A DNA stretch of 64,000 nt from Lacisediminihabitans sp040549465 (GTDB taxonomy: Bacteria; Actinomycetota; Actinomycetes; Actinomycetales; Microbacteriaceae), in NCBI RefSeq assembly GCF_040549465.1, contig NZ_JBEPTL010000006.1:62001-126000 (forward strand), read 5' to 3'. The translations under genes and the position numbers were made by a program. The notes below the pieces were generated by a model. That model saw nothing but the letters and a program-made list of their open reading frames with translations. It was not told where the DNA came from and did not search any database. Below, one piece after another: positions 1 to 7,814 of the stretch (positions are counted from its first letter, which is position 1; each line of letters begins with the position of its first letter).

Positions 1-68
1 ACGGAGGGCGGTGCGCGGGGGCAAGATTCCTGACACACGCACCACATAGACAGAGAGGTCTTAAGCGC

Positions 69-929
69 ATGGGCACACCCCTACCCCCCGCGACACGGAG
101 CGCCGGCGCCGGCGGAATGGACGATGCCGCTCGCATCGACATCATCGGCCTGACCAAGCGCTATCTGACCCCGAAGGGCGAGACGTTCACGGCCATCAAC
201 GACGTGAGCTTTGCCGTCGAGCCCGGCCAGTTCTGTGCGATCGTCGGCCCGACCGGATGCGGTAAGTCCACGACTCTGGCGCAGGTATCCGGTCTGGAAC
301 GCCCGAGCGAGGGTTCCGTGCTGGTCGGTGGCCAGCGCGTGGACGGCATCACCAGTGGCGTGAGCTACATGTTCCAGGCGGATTCGCTCTTTCCCTGGAA
401 GACAGTGCTCGGCAACGTGATGATGGGCCCGATCCTGCTGGGCACTCCGAAAGTGGAGGCGACGAAGGTCGCGCTCGACTGGGTGCGCCGCGTAGGTCTT
501 GCCGGTTTCGAGGACCGCTACCCCCACCAGCTCTCCGGCGGCATGCGCAAACGTGTCTCAATGGCGGCCGCGCTGATCAACCGGCCGCGCATCCTGCTCA
601 TGGATGAGCCATTCGGCGCGCTCGATGTGCAGACGAAGGCGATCATGCAGGGCGAACTCCTCCACCTCTGGGAGGAGTTGCGCCCTTCGGTGCTCTTCAT
701 CACCCATGATCTGGATGAGGCGGTGACGCTGTCGGATCGAGTGGTCATCATGACCAGCAGCCCAGGCACCATTAAAGACACCTTCGACATCGACCTGCCG
801 CGCCCGCGCGGCGATGTGCAGACACTGCGCCACGAGCCGCGCTTCCAGGAGATCCAGGGTCAGATCTGGGCGTCATTGAAAGACGAAGTCACTCGGGCGT
901 ACGAGGTTTCTTCGGCGGTGGCGGCATGA
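69..929 (+). CDS. ABC transporter ATP-binding protein (SsuB/TauB type)
   Basis: ATPase of an importer of the nitrate/sulfonate/taurine/thiamine-precursor type. Visible motifs are Walker A GPTGCGKST near residue 60, signature LSGGMRKR near 157, Walker B ILLMDEPFG and the switch histidine in FITHDLDEA. Length of 286 aa is slightly above the family norm because of a roughly 15-residue N-terminal extension; the ATG at 117 is an alternative start. The stop overlaps the permease start by four bases (ATGA), so the two are translationally coupled. The substrate cannot be read from the sequence. Confidence 0.9.
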   Translation: MGTPLPPATRSAGAGGMDDAARIDIIGLTKRYLTPKGETFTAINDVSFAVEPGQFCAIVGPTGCGKSTTLAQVSGLERPSEGSVLVGGQRVDGITSGVSYMFQADSLFPWKTVLGNVMMGPILLGTPKVEATKVALDWVRRVGLAGFEDRYPHQLSGGMRKRVSMAAALINRPRILLMDEPFGALDVQTKAIMQGELLHLWEELRPSVLFITHDLDEAVTLSDRVVIMTSSPGTIKDTFDIDLPRPRGDVQTLRHEPRFQEIQGQIWASLKDEVTRAYEVSSAVAA

Positions 930-1822
930 GCGTGCTCAGGCAGCAGAACGAGATTCAGGCCGAAGCGGCCGCAATCCCTCTGCTGCAGTCCGAGTCGTCG
1001 CTCCACGAGACGGCCAGCCGCGCCCGCAAACGCAGGACGACCTGGGTGTGGACCGGTCGCGCGCTCGTCATCATCGTCGTGCTCGGTGGATGGCAGTGGT
1101 TCACGACCGTCGGCTGGGTCGACAAGTTCTTCTACGGTCAGCCGAGCGACATCTGGAACAGTCTCGTCGTGCTGTTCACGGAGGGCACCGCGTTTGGCTC
1201 GATCTGGGAAAACATCTGGGTGACCGTTCAGGAGGCGCTGTACGGCTTCCTGCTCGGTACCGTCGGCGGGATCATCCTGGGTATCCTGCTCGGTTCGAAC
1301 CGCTACCTCTCTGACGTGCTCAACCCCTACATCAAGGTCGTCAACTCGGTGCCACGCATCGTGCTCGGCTCGATCTTCATCGTGGCATTCGGCCTGGGGA
1401 TCTTTCCCAAGATCCTCCTCGCCGCCGTGCTGGTCTTCTTCGCCGTCTTCTTCAATGCCTACCAGGGTGTTCGCGAGGTCGATCAGAACCTGGTCGCCAA
1501 CGTGCGTGTGCTCGGCGCCTCGCCTCTCCAGATCGCCCGGCATGTCACCATCCCCTCGGCGATGACCTGGATTATCGCCAGCCTGCACACCGCATTCGGA
1601 TTCGCCATCATCGGCGCGCTCGTCGCCGAAGTGCTCGGGGCCCAGAAGGGCATCGGCCTGATCATCAGCCAAGCCCAGGGGCATTTCGACCCGAACACCG
1701 TGTTCGCCTGCATGGTCATCATGGCCGTCGTCACGCTGGGCGCCGAGTACCTCATCACCCTCTTGGAAAAGGTCGTTCTCAAGTGGCGTCCGCCGTCGCG
1801 CTACGAGGCGCAGGCGATCTGA
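926..1822 (+). CDS. ABC transporter permease (SsuC/TauC type)
   Basis: Inner-membrane permease of the same importer. It has a soluble N-terminal stretch of about 40 residues, then roughly six membrane segments. The cytoplasmic EAA-type coupling loop is seen around residues 185-215 (RVLGASPLQIARHVTIPSA). The family is BPD_transp_1, and 298 aa is typical. It overlaps the upstream ATPase by four bases and is followed 61 bases later by the binding-protein gene, giving an ATPase-permease-binding protein operon. Function follows from family and context; the transported compound is unknown. Confidence 0.9.
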   Translation: MSVLRQQNEIQAEAAAIPLLQSESSLHETASRARKRRTTWVWTGRALVIIVVLGGWQWFTTVGWVDKFFYGQPSDIWNSLVVLFTEGTAFGSIWENIWVTVQEALYGFLLGTVGGIILGILLGSNRYLSDVLNPYIKVVNSVPRIVLGSIFIVAFGLGIFPKILLAAVLVFFAVFFNAYQGVREVDQNLVANVRVLGASPLQIARHVTIPSAMTWIIASLHTAFGFAIIGALVAEVLGAQKGIGLIISQAQGHFDPNTVFACMVIMAVVTLGAEYLITLLEKVVLKWRPPSRYEAQAI

Positions 1823-1883
1823 GTCTCCCCGTTCCCCACCAGTCCGCCGGAATCCCCCGGCACCATGAAAGGAATCACACAAG

Positions 1884-2975
1884 ATGAACAAGCGCAGCAT
1901 CGTCGCTGTCGTCGCAGCAACAGCAGCAGCAGTGTCGCTGGGACTCGCAGGTTGCAGCAGCAGTCCGTCCACCTCGAGCTCGGGTTCGAGCGCCGCCCTC
2001 CCGGTCGTCAAAATGATGGTAGGAGGCATTGACAAGCAGATCTACCTCCCGTATCAGCTGGCAGAGAGCCTCGGCTATTACAAGAAGTACGGTGTCGACA
2101 TGCAGCTCTCCACCGAGCAGAACGGTGGTGTCGGAGCGGAGGAGGCGATGGTCTCCGGCTCGGTGGATCTCTCGGGCGCCTGGTATATCCACGCGATCGA
2201 CTTCCAGTCCAAGGGCAAAAAGGTCATTAACCTCATGCAGCTCTCGGGAGCGCCGGGTGAGCGCCTCATGTGCAGCCCGAAGGCGAACATCAAATCGCCG
2301 ACCGACCTCTCAGGTAAGAAGCTCGGCGTGACCGACCTCGGTTCGGGCACCGATGAACTGACTCAGTTCATCGCCTCGAAGGCCGGCGTCAAGAAGACCG
2401 ACTATCAGACCGTAGTCGTCCACGCCGGTGCGACTGCTATCGCGGCAATTCAGCGCGGTAGCGCAGATTGCGTGATGACCACGCAGCCCACCGTCGGAGC
2501 GCTCGAGTCGCAGAAGCTGGCGACGTCGGCGGTCGACCTCGCGAGCACGAAGGGCGCCAAGGCGGCCCTCGGCGGTGCCTGGCCCGCTGCCGGCCTGTTG
2601 GCACAGGAGTCCTGGGTCAATTCCCACAAGGCTGTCGTGCAGAAGGTCGTGACGGCGCTCACCGCGACGATGCATTGGATGAGCACCCACACCGCCCAGG
2701 ATGTCGCCGACAAGCTGCCTAAGTCGTTCGTGCAAAACGCGACGATCTCTAAGGCGGACTACGTGAAGGGTCTCCAACAGGACTACGGCCAGTTTCTTCC
2801 CGACGGCCTGATGCCGGCCGGCGGTCCGAAGACTGTCTTCCAGATGGAGAACGCGATCGGCGTCGACACCTCGAAGATCAAGTTCACCGACACGTTCACC
2901 AACGACTACGTGAACGTCGCGCTCAAGCAGCTGGGCATCACGCCGACGACCACCCCGGCCGGCGCCAAGGGCTGA
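1884..2975 (+). CDS. ABC transporter substrate-binding lipoprotein (NMT1/SsuA-like)
   Basis: Extracytoplasmic solute-binding lipoprotein. The signal peptide ends in a lipobox (LAGC, cysteine near residue 24), followed by a Ser-rich linker. The mature part contains the type-II periplasmic-binding fold of the NMT1/THI5-like family: YLPYQLAESLGYYKKYG near residue 55 and a DLSGKKLGVTDLGSGTDE segment near 145. An AAAGGAA ribosome-binding site precedes the ATG. It is the last gene of the three-gene importer operon and is followed by a hairpin terminator. Ligands in this family include thiamine precursors, sulfonates and nitrate, and I cannot choose among them. Confidence 0.88.
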   Translation: MNKRSIVAVVAATAAAVSLGLAGCSSSPSTSSSGSSAALPVVKMMVGGIDKQIYLPYQLAESLGYYKKYGVDMQLSTEQNGGVGAEEAMVSGSVDLSGAWYIHAIDFQSKGKKVINLMQLSGAPGERLMCSPKANIKSPTDLSGKKLGVTDLGSGTDELTQFIASKAGVKKTDYQTVVVHAGATAIAAIQRGSADCVMTTQPTVGALESQKLATSAVDLASTKGAKAALGGAWPAAGLLAQESWVNSHKAVVQKVVTALTATMHWMSTHTAQDVADKLPKSFVQNATISKADYVKGLQQDYGQFLPDGLMPAGGPKTVFQMENAIGVDTSKIKFTDTFTNDYVNVALKQLGITPTTTPAGAKG

Positions 2976-2994
2976 TCCGCTTTGCCGGATGACG

Positions 2995-3033
2995 GCCCCT
3001 CGGAATCGCCCGGCACGGGCGGTTCCTGGGGGC
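2995..3033 (+). terminator. Hairpin terminator after importer operon
   Basis: An imperfect inverted repeat (GCCCC..GGAA..GCCCG / CGGGCGGTTCC..GGGGC) with a short loop lies 20 bases after the binding-protein stop and is followed by TGTTTCC. It has the shape of a factor-independent terminator with a weak T tract. Confidence 0.55.
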
Positions 3034-3160
3034 TGTTTCCTGTCGCTCAGCGGTTCGACTCTCCCAGCCGCGAGAGCGTGCCACCGCCGAGCTTCCTCAG
3101 CCAGATGCTCCTGCAGCGATGACACTCGGCGTCTACAGTGGCCTGTTCGGCGATCATGAG

Positions 3161-3204
3161 GGTGGGCCCCGTCGGGCTCGAACCGACGACCCACGGATTA
3201 AAAG
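3161..3204. repeat. attL: duplicated 3' half of tRNA-Lys
   Basis: These 44 bases are identical to 15376-15419, which cover the 3' half of the intact tRNA-Lys gene from the anticodon loop through the discriminator base. Identity stops abruptly on both sides. There is no matching 5' half here, so this is a displaced tRNA fragment and not a gene. It marks the left boundary of an element integrated by a tyrosine recombinase. Confidence 0.93.
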
Positions 3205-3381
3205 ACCGAAGTAGTAGGGTCTCTGGTTCAGGCTAACTTGATCCGCCGTGGCCCTGCTTCGCCCGATCTCGCCCCGAATCTCAGGGATTTGTGAGGCCTT
3301 ACCGGATACGCGTGGGCCACCTCGGTTTAGCTCAGAGAGGCGTGGTCCGACCGGATTTGGACCGGCTGTTCAAAGAGGCCG
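3205..3381. other. Noncoding left arm of the element
   Basis: This stretch lies between attL and the stop of the PASTA gene. It has no convincing open frame. It may contain integrase arm-binding sites, but I see no clear short repeats. Confidence 0.4.
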
Positions 3382-4095
3382 CTATTGATTCAGGAGCGGG
3401 ACTTCACTCCGAGCAGCGATCTTTAGCGACGAACCGTCCGTCGCCACTACCTGCACAAATTTGAGCGAGGTGAGCTTGGTTCCTACTAGCGAGAACATTG
3501 CGGTCGCTGCCCTGGCTCCCATCACCCGCGCGTCGGCGTCATTGGGAATCTGCAACGTGACCACAATTGTGTTGGGCACTGGCTGCGTAAATCCGTTGAC
3601 GTAGCACCCCCACAATGTCGGATCGGTGCAAAGTTCCGCGAAGCTCGACTTCACGCCCATCTGCGCCTTGAGCTCCGACTCGAACTCTGCCGTCAGCGCT
3701 GGGTCGACAGCAGGCGACGTCGCGACGGAGATAGCTCGCTTGACGACCTTCAGCTTGATGACGGTGCCGACCTTCGCCTTCGTGCCCGCTTTCGGAGACT
3801 GAGACTTGACCTTCCAGTTCGCGGCTAACCAAACGGAACTGCCCTTCGGCGCGAGGAACTTCGCTTTGAGCCCAGCAGACGCGAGAGCCTTCTTCGCCTT
3901 GTCGCCGGACTTGCCGACGACCTTGGGGACCTTGATGGTCTTTACGACCTTGACCTCCGAATCGGAGTGGCTGCTGGCACCTGATTCGGCAGCAAGCGCA
4001 GAGGTCGAGCCTGCTCCGATGGCGAGCGCCATCCCGACGAAGACTGCCACAGCGGCGAGCCTGATCGACAGTGCTGAATGGTTGCTAATTCGCAT
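3382..4095 (-). CDS. Exported PASTA-domain protein
   Basis: Predicted secreted protein of 237 aa. An N-terminal hydrophobic signal (about residues 10-33) ends near an SALAA cleavage-like site. One PASTA domain follows at roughly residues 53-117, with the typical core PKVVGKSGDKAKKALASAG and a KVGTVIKLKV end. The C-terminal half (about 125-237) is unassigned. PASTA domains bind peptidoglycan or muropeptides in PknB-type kinases and PBPs; here no kinase is attached. The gene sits at the left end of the integrated element and runs opposite to most of its genes, which suggests cargo acting at the host envelope. That role is inference. Confidence 0.75.
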   Translation of the reverse strand: MRISNHSALSIRLAAVAVFVGMALAIGAGSTSALAAESGASSHSDSEVKVVKTIKVPKVVGKSGDKAKKALASAGLKAKFLAPKGSSVWLAANWKVKSQSPKAGTKAKVGTVIKLKVVKRAISVATSPAVDPALTAEFESELKAQMGVKSSFAELCTDPTLWGCYVNGFTQPVPNTIVVTLQIPNDADARVMGARAATAMFSLVGTKLTSLKFVQVVATDGSSLKIAARSEVPLLNQ

Positions 4096-4249
4096 GGGTC
4101 TGCTTTCGAGTCAGATCGAGCTTATTGGCGAGGACACGAGTATCGCTCGCCCCAGTTCGGGTAACACGTCTCCGGCTCAGAAGGATGGCTCTAGACGCCC
4201 GAATGCCCTAGAAACGGAGGCGCGGCTGAGCTAGCCAGTCTTCAGTCGG

Positions 4250-4468
4250 CTATCTCGGACGGAAGGTGCGCTTGCCGACCTGACGCTCGCCGGTGTCGTA
4301 GTCGGTCTCTCCGATCCGCTCAGCCAGCCCCTCCTGACGCATCTCCCGCGCTGCCTGACTCGCGGTCAGCGGGACGCGTCGCCCGTCTGGGGTGGTGCGG
4401 TTGTCGCTGCCGCCGCCGTACTCGGTGAACTGCTCTCGGCCGCTCTGGTTGGTGTATCGCTTGCCCAT
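4250..4468 (-). CDS. Small basic hypothetical protein
   Basis: A 72-residue hydrophilic protein rich in Arg, Gly and Glu. The start at 4468 is chosen because a GGGAG ribosome-binding site lies about seven bases upstream; a longer upstream reading would lack one. There is no membrane segment and no motif I can name. It is divergent from the 4653 gene, so the roughly 180 bases between them probably hold promoters for both. Confidence 0.6.
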   Translation of the reverse strand: MGKRYTNQSGREQFTEYGGGSDNRTTPDGRRVPLTASQAAREMRQEGLAERIGETDYDTGERQVGKRTFRPR

Positions 4469-4652
4469 TTGTTGTCTCCCTTGTTGAGCCCTAAGCCTCG
4501 CTCGGAGTGTGTTCTCCCCGCTCGATCCGCAATGTGCACTCACGGCTCGACATTGGCCTTTCGCTAATTGGGATTTGCCGGGGTGGGCGCTCCAGCGGGG
4601 AGGACAACTTACCGGGTAGATTTACCTCACTAACAGAAAGTGAGTGAAACTC

Positions 4653-4901
4653 ATGGGACGACGAGGACAGCAAGCCGGAGACAACTCGGTAGTGCTCGAA
4701 ACCACCATCTCGCCCAACCTCGACAACGCCCTGACGCAGCTCGTTGCGCTGAGCGGGGTCAGCAAGGCGACCCTCGTGCGCAACGGATTGCACACCTTCC
4801 TGTCGGGGGTCGGGGTGCTCTACCCAGAGCTGAACGACACCCTCAGCCCGACAAAAACCTCTGGTCGCACTCGCGTCCAGAAGGCCACCTTCACCGAATA
4901 A
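4653..4901 (+). CDS. Small putative ribbon-helix-helix DNA-binding protein
   Basis: An 82-residue protein (or 85 if the in-frame GTG at 4644 is used). The middle reads as a strand followed by two helices: VVLETTISPNLDNAL, then LVALSGVSKATLVRNGL. This resembles ribbon-helix-helix proteins used as plasmid copy-control or partition regulators. The C-terminus is basic and Ser/Thr-rich. It is the first gene of a forward cluster and overlaps nothing. The regulatory role is inference from fold appearance only. Confidence 0.6.
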   Translation: MGRRGQQAGDNSVVLETTISPNLDNALTQLVALSGVSKATLVRNGLHTFLSGVGVLYPELNDTLSPTKTSGRTRVQKATFTE

Positions 4902-4914
4902 GGAGCAGCGAATC

Positions 4915-5151
4915 ATGTCCATGGAACTACCCAAATATCCGGCGGGAGCGGGACCGGCCATCGGTCACCGGCTCCGGCAGCGGCGACAGGAGACGGCAGC
5001 AGCCCGCGCCGACCTGAGCTACGAGCTGGCCAAGCTCGAAGACCAGGCCGCGACCACCTTCGCCGACCTCGACGCGAGGGAGGCCACTCGGCAGCGGCTC
5101 ACCGGGTTGGCCCGAGAGCAGCGCGAAGTAAACCGAGGGGCACGAATCTGA
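4915..5151 (+). CDS. Small coiled-coil hypothetical protein
   Basis: A 78-residue highly charged protein with heptad-like spacing between about residues 20 and 70 (RQRRQETAAARADL and following), so probably helical or coiled-coil. It starts 13 bases after the preceding gene (AGGAG ribosome-binding site) and its stop overlaps the next start (TGATG). I do not recognise a family. Confidence 0.6.
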   Translation: MSMELPKYPAGAGPAIGHRLRQRRQETAAARADLSYELAKLEDQAATTFADLDAREATRQRLTGLAREQREVNRGARI

Positions 5152-5576
5152 TGAAGGACAGCCCGCACGTGGCTCGGCAGAACGCCCGAGCACGCAAGTA
5201 CAACAACTCCGCCGACGAGCGCGCTGCTGTCACCGCAGTGGACGAGGCCGTATTCGACAAAGTCCGACAGGTCGAGGCGTGGACCGTCGAGAACGCGAAC
5301 AACTTCTTGGCCGCGAGTCAGGGGTCGCTCTCCGAGGCTGCGCAACTGTCGGCTGAGCTGAACGCTCTGCGCAACGATCTCGACTACACCGACCGGGTCG
5401 CCCCACGTGAAGCCGGAGCGCGCTACGCGGTGTTGCAGTCACGGGTGGCGGAGGTCACCGCCAAGCTCGACCGCATCGACCGCGAGAGCGAATGGCTAGA
5501 GGAGAAGGCTGCGGACCCGTATGCCAACTACCTCGGCATGCTCGAAAAGTTCCCCGTCCTCCGACCGGACCTATAG
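5151..5576 (+). CDS. Coiled-coil hypothetical protein
   Basis: A 141-residue protein, largely helical and charged, with no membrane segment. It is translationally coupled to the upstream gene by a one-base TGATG overlap. A strong hairpin just after its stop ends this three-gene transcription unit. I see no enzymatic motif. Together with its neighbour it may form a helical complex, but this is a guess. Confidence 0.6.
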   Translation: MKDSPHVARQNARARKYNNSADERAAVTAVDEAVFDKVRQVEAWTVENANNFLAASQGSLSEAAQLSAELNALRNDLDYTDRVAPREAGARYAVLQSRVAEVTAKLDRIDRESEWLEEKAADPYANYLGMLEKFPVLRPDL

Positions 5577-5588
5577 CCCCTCAACGCA

Positions 5589-5621
5589 GGAAGCCCCCAG
5601 CTAACGAGGCCGGGGGCTTCC
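5589..5621 (+). terminator. Strong hairpin terminator
   Basis: A perfect 10-bp stem (GGAAGCCCCC / GGGGGCTTCC) with a 13-base loop lies directly after the stop of the coiled-coil gene. There is no long T tract. The stem abuts the ribosome-binding site of the next gene. Confidence 0.75.
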
Positions 5622-5637
5622 AAGGAAGGTTTCAGAA

Positions 5638-6099
5638 ATGAGCAACGTTCAATACTCTACCCCAGCGACCACTATGGGCGCGTATTACGAGCGATCGGCA
5701 TGGGTCCAGTTCAACCTTGTCGAACTTCTCGCCCCGCTGGTCACTCCGACGCGGCACCTGACCGATACCGAAAAGTCAACGTTGCGGGTGGTCGTGCCGA
5801 ATCTCGCCGACCTCCCCGCAGGCAACTCGATCTTGAACGAGGCGCAGTATCGGCTCTGCCTGATGGAACAGCGCGGCTGGCTCCACGGCACCAGCGGTCA
5901 CGAACTCGCCTCGATCCTCCAACGCCTCGGTTGGCCGGAGCACCCGGCGAAGCTGAATCGGCGCGGCTGGGAACTGCTCCGCCAACTAGATGAACTGGAC
6001 ATGGTCCAGATTTGGATCTCAGCGGAGGCATCCCCAGCAGACCCGATGCGCCGCCGGACAATGCGCCTGCACACCCGCTGCTTGGAGCTAGTGCGATGA
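5638..6099 (+). CDS. Hypothetical protein of the element
   Basis: A 153-residue soluble protein preceded by an AAGGA ribosome-binding site. The region from about residue 85 to 130 (HELASILQRLGWPEHPAKLNR) looks like a helix-turn-helix or winged-helix segment. No membrane segment or catalytic motif is seen. It may be a regulator of the replication genes that follow, but this is inferred from position only. Confidence 0.6.
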   Translation: MSNVQYSTPATTMGAYYERSAWVQFNLVELLAPLVTPTRHLTDTEKSTLRVVVPNLADLPAGNSILNEAQYRLCLMEQRGWLHGTSGHELASILQRLGWPEHPAKLNRRGWELLRQLDELDMVQIWISAEASPADPMRRRTMRLHTRCLELVR

Positions 6100-6191
6100 C
6101 GTGCAAACAGAGGATTTTACACCCAGTCTGCCCGCTCCTGCCCGCTTTGAACGCGCCGCGCCGCAGCGCTGCCTTCGCCTTCAGAATCAAG

Positions 6192-6222
6192 TTGCAGGAT
6201 TGGCCCTCGGATGGGTTATGGT
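6192..6222 (+). promoter_or_regulatory. Possible promoter in 6100-6308 intergenic region
   Basis: TTGCAG and TATGGT are separated by 19 bases, a marginal sigma-70-like arrangement, roughly 85 bases before the next gene. The rest of the 209-base gap has no supported gene. Confidence 0.25.
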
Positions 6223-6308
6223 CATCTCTGTCGGGTCGCCCAGAGTCGCCCACAGCAGTAAAGCCGTAGGCTTAAACGAACCGAAACAACCTGAGGAGGT
6301 GGAAGCAC

Positions 6309-6680
6309 ATGAAGTCATCAACATTCGTTCTGCGGGGAGTCAAATCTGAGTACACCGCGCCGAGTGACATGCCAGCGCAGTCGCGCAAAATGCGCCGTGC
6401 GTCCACCTATGTCAACCTCGGCGACGACTGGACCTACTGGGTCGAGGCTGAGCACTCGGAGCGGATCGCATCTGCGCGCACCCTCGCCTTCGCCCTAGTT
6501 ATGCCTTCCTCGATCGCGCACCAAGAGCACGTGTCCCGGCTCGTCGCACGCAACGCTGCGTCCGCGCCTATCGCCTCGACTGCCCCCGATCTTGTCCTCG
6601 CCAGTGCCTCACCCAACTCCCCAAACACCTCGCTCGCCGCGCATTCCAACGCGGTCGGGCTGGAGGCGATAACGCGCTAG
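6309..6680 (+). CDS. Hypothetical protein of the element
   Basis: A 123-residue protein with a strong GAGGAGG ribosome-binding site ten bases before the ATG. The N-terminal half (YVNLGDDWTYWVEAEHSERI) looks folded. The C-terminal half is rich in Ala, Ser and Pro and probably disordered. No family is recognised. It is the first gene after a noncoding gap and precedes the excisionase-like gene. Confidence 0.55.
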   Translation: MKSSTFVLRGVKSEYTAPSDMPAQSRKMRRASTYVNLGDDWTYWVEAEHSERIASARTLAFALVMPSSIAHQEHVSRLVARNAASAPIASTAPDLVLASASPNSPNTSLAAHSNAVGLEAITR

Positions 6681-6732
6681 ACCTCCACTAAACCTCGACC
6701 GCTCAAGCACAACTTGAGTAAGAGGTTTAGAA

Positions 6733-6933
6733 ATGTCCAAGCAGGTTCCGGAGCCAGAACTCCTCCTCGGCTACGACGAGGCCAGCACCTATCTATCGGC
6801 TACCCCAAGGCAACTGCGCCGCTGGGTAACCGAAGGCAAGATCGCCTACATCAAGCAGGGTCAGCGGTGCTACTGGACCGTCGCCATGCTCGACGCGTGG
6901 CGTGCGTCTGTCACCTTCAACCCCAGTAAGTAG
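6733..6933 (+). CDS. Excisionase-like helix-turn-helix protein
   Basis: A 66-residue protein made of a single MerR/excisionase-type winged helix: GYDEASTYLSATPRQLRRWV followed by IAYIKQGQRCYWTVAMLDAW. Proteins of this size and layout act as recombination directionality factors (Xis) or small activators. In an element that also carries a tyrosine integrase, excision control is plausible. It ends 11 bases before the primase gene, so it may instead or also regulate replication. Confidence 0.72.
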   Translation: MSKQVPEPELLLGYDEASTYLSATPRQLRRWVTEGKIAYIKQGQRCYWTVAMLDAWRASVTFNPSK

Positions 6934-6944
6934 TCGGTCGGAAA

Positions 6945-7814
6945 ATGAGCAGCGCCCGGCCATCCCGGCGCGTCATGAAACGACGCGCCCCCTCCCAAAT
7001 CCAGGCAATCCTCTCGCCCTTCTTCGTCGGTGCAGTTTCCGATGATGGAGAGCAGCGCATGTTCTGCCCTGTGTGCGAGGACCCCGACGACAGCCGTTCG
7101 CCGTCGGCTAGTGTCAACCTTGGCAAAGGCGAGTGGAACTGCTTGAAGGGCAACCACGGCGGTTCGGTGCTGACGCTTGTCTCGTCGCTAAGGGGAGGTT
7201 CTGCCCCTGCGGCGTCAGCGGTGCCGAAGAAGACCACTCCGAAGGCTCCAATCAAGCACAAGCCAATGGAGAATCAGGACCGCCCGCAGCAGTGGCATGA
7301 CAATCTCATGCATCCGGGCAGCGCGGAGCGGCTCGCGTACCTCACGGATGTGCGCGGCTTCACCATCGAGAGCATTAAGCGCTGGCTGCTCGGGTGGGAC
7401 GGGCAGCGTTACACCTTCCCAGTGCGACCGAGCTTCAGTCCGTACATCAACACTCGTCGTTATCTGCCCGGAGGCAGTCCGAAGACTCTGAATCTCCCCG
7501 GGCACGGCACAAACATCCTCTATCCGCTGGAGGCGCTGCGCGGGAACACCCTTCCGGTGCTCCTTGTCGAGGGCGAGCCGGACGTTGTCCTGGCGAATCA
7601 GGTTCTGGCTGGCGAGTTCGTCGCACTGACAGGAACAGGCGGAGCCCCCAACCCACCCAAGGACCTCACTCCGTTGTCTGGTCGTGAGGTGTTCATCGTT
7701 TACGACGCCGACGACGCTGGGCGCGCAGGCGCGGAAAAGATCCTCCCGCTGCTGTTGGCAGTCGGGGCTAACGCTCGCATCCTCGACATAGCCAGATTCG
7801 AGATAGCAGAATGA
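6945..7814 (+). CDS. DNA primase: zinc finger plus TOPRIM domain
   Basis: A 289-residue bacterial/phage-type primase. A zinc-binding module is formed by C41, C44, C66 and H71 (FCPVCED and NCLKGNHGGS). The TOPRIM domain covers about residues 200-285, with catalytic E209 in VEGEPD and the metal-binding YDADDAG at 253-259. It is shorter than chromosomal DnaG and lacks the DnaB-binding C-terminal domain. The next gene, a RecA-fold helicase, overlaps by four bases, so the two probably form a primase-helicase pair for replication of the excised element. Confidence 0.85.
   Translation: MSSARPSRRVMKRRAPSQIQAILSPFFVGAVSDDGEQRMFCPVCEDPDDSRSPSASVNLGKGEWNCLKGNHGGSVLTLVSSLRGGSAPAASAVPKKTTPKAPIKHKPMENQDRPQQWHDNLMHPGSAERLAYLTDVRGFTIESIKRWLLGWDGQRYTFPVRPSFSPYINTRRYLPGGSPKTLNLPGHGTNILYPLEALRGNTLPVLLVEGEPDVVLANQVLAGEFVALTGTGGAPNPPKDLTPLSGREVFIVYDADDAGRAGAEKILPLLLAVGANARILDIARFEIAE

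Noticed and set aside
860..2035. Long minus-strand open frame of 391 codons opposite the importer permease
   Set aside because: It is rich in Asp, Glu, Arg and His with no domain, which is typical of the antisense of GC-rich coding DNA; the plus-strand genes have clear motifs.
3161..3204. A second tRNA-Lys gene
   Set aside because: Only the 3' half is present; the sequence to the right does not form an anticodon stem or acceptor stem.
6101..6349. 82-codon frame between 6099 and 6309 genes
   Set aside because: No ribosome-binding site, no domain, and it overlaps a well-supported start at 6309 in another frame.
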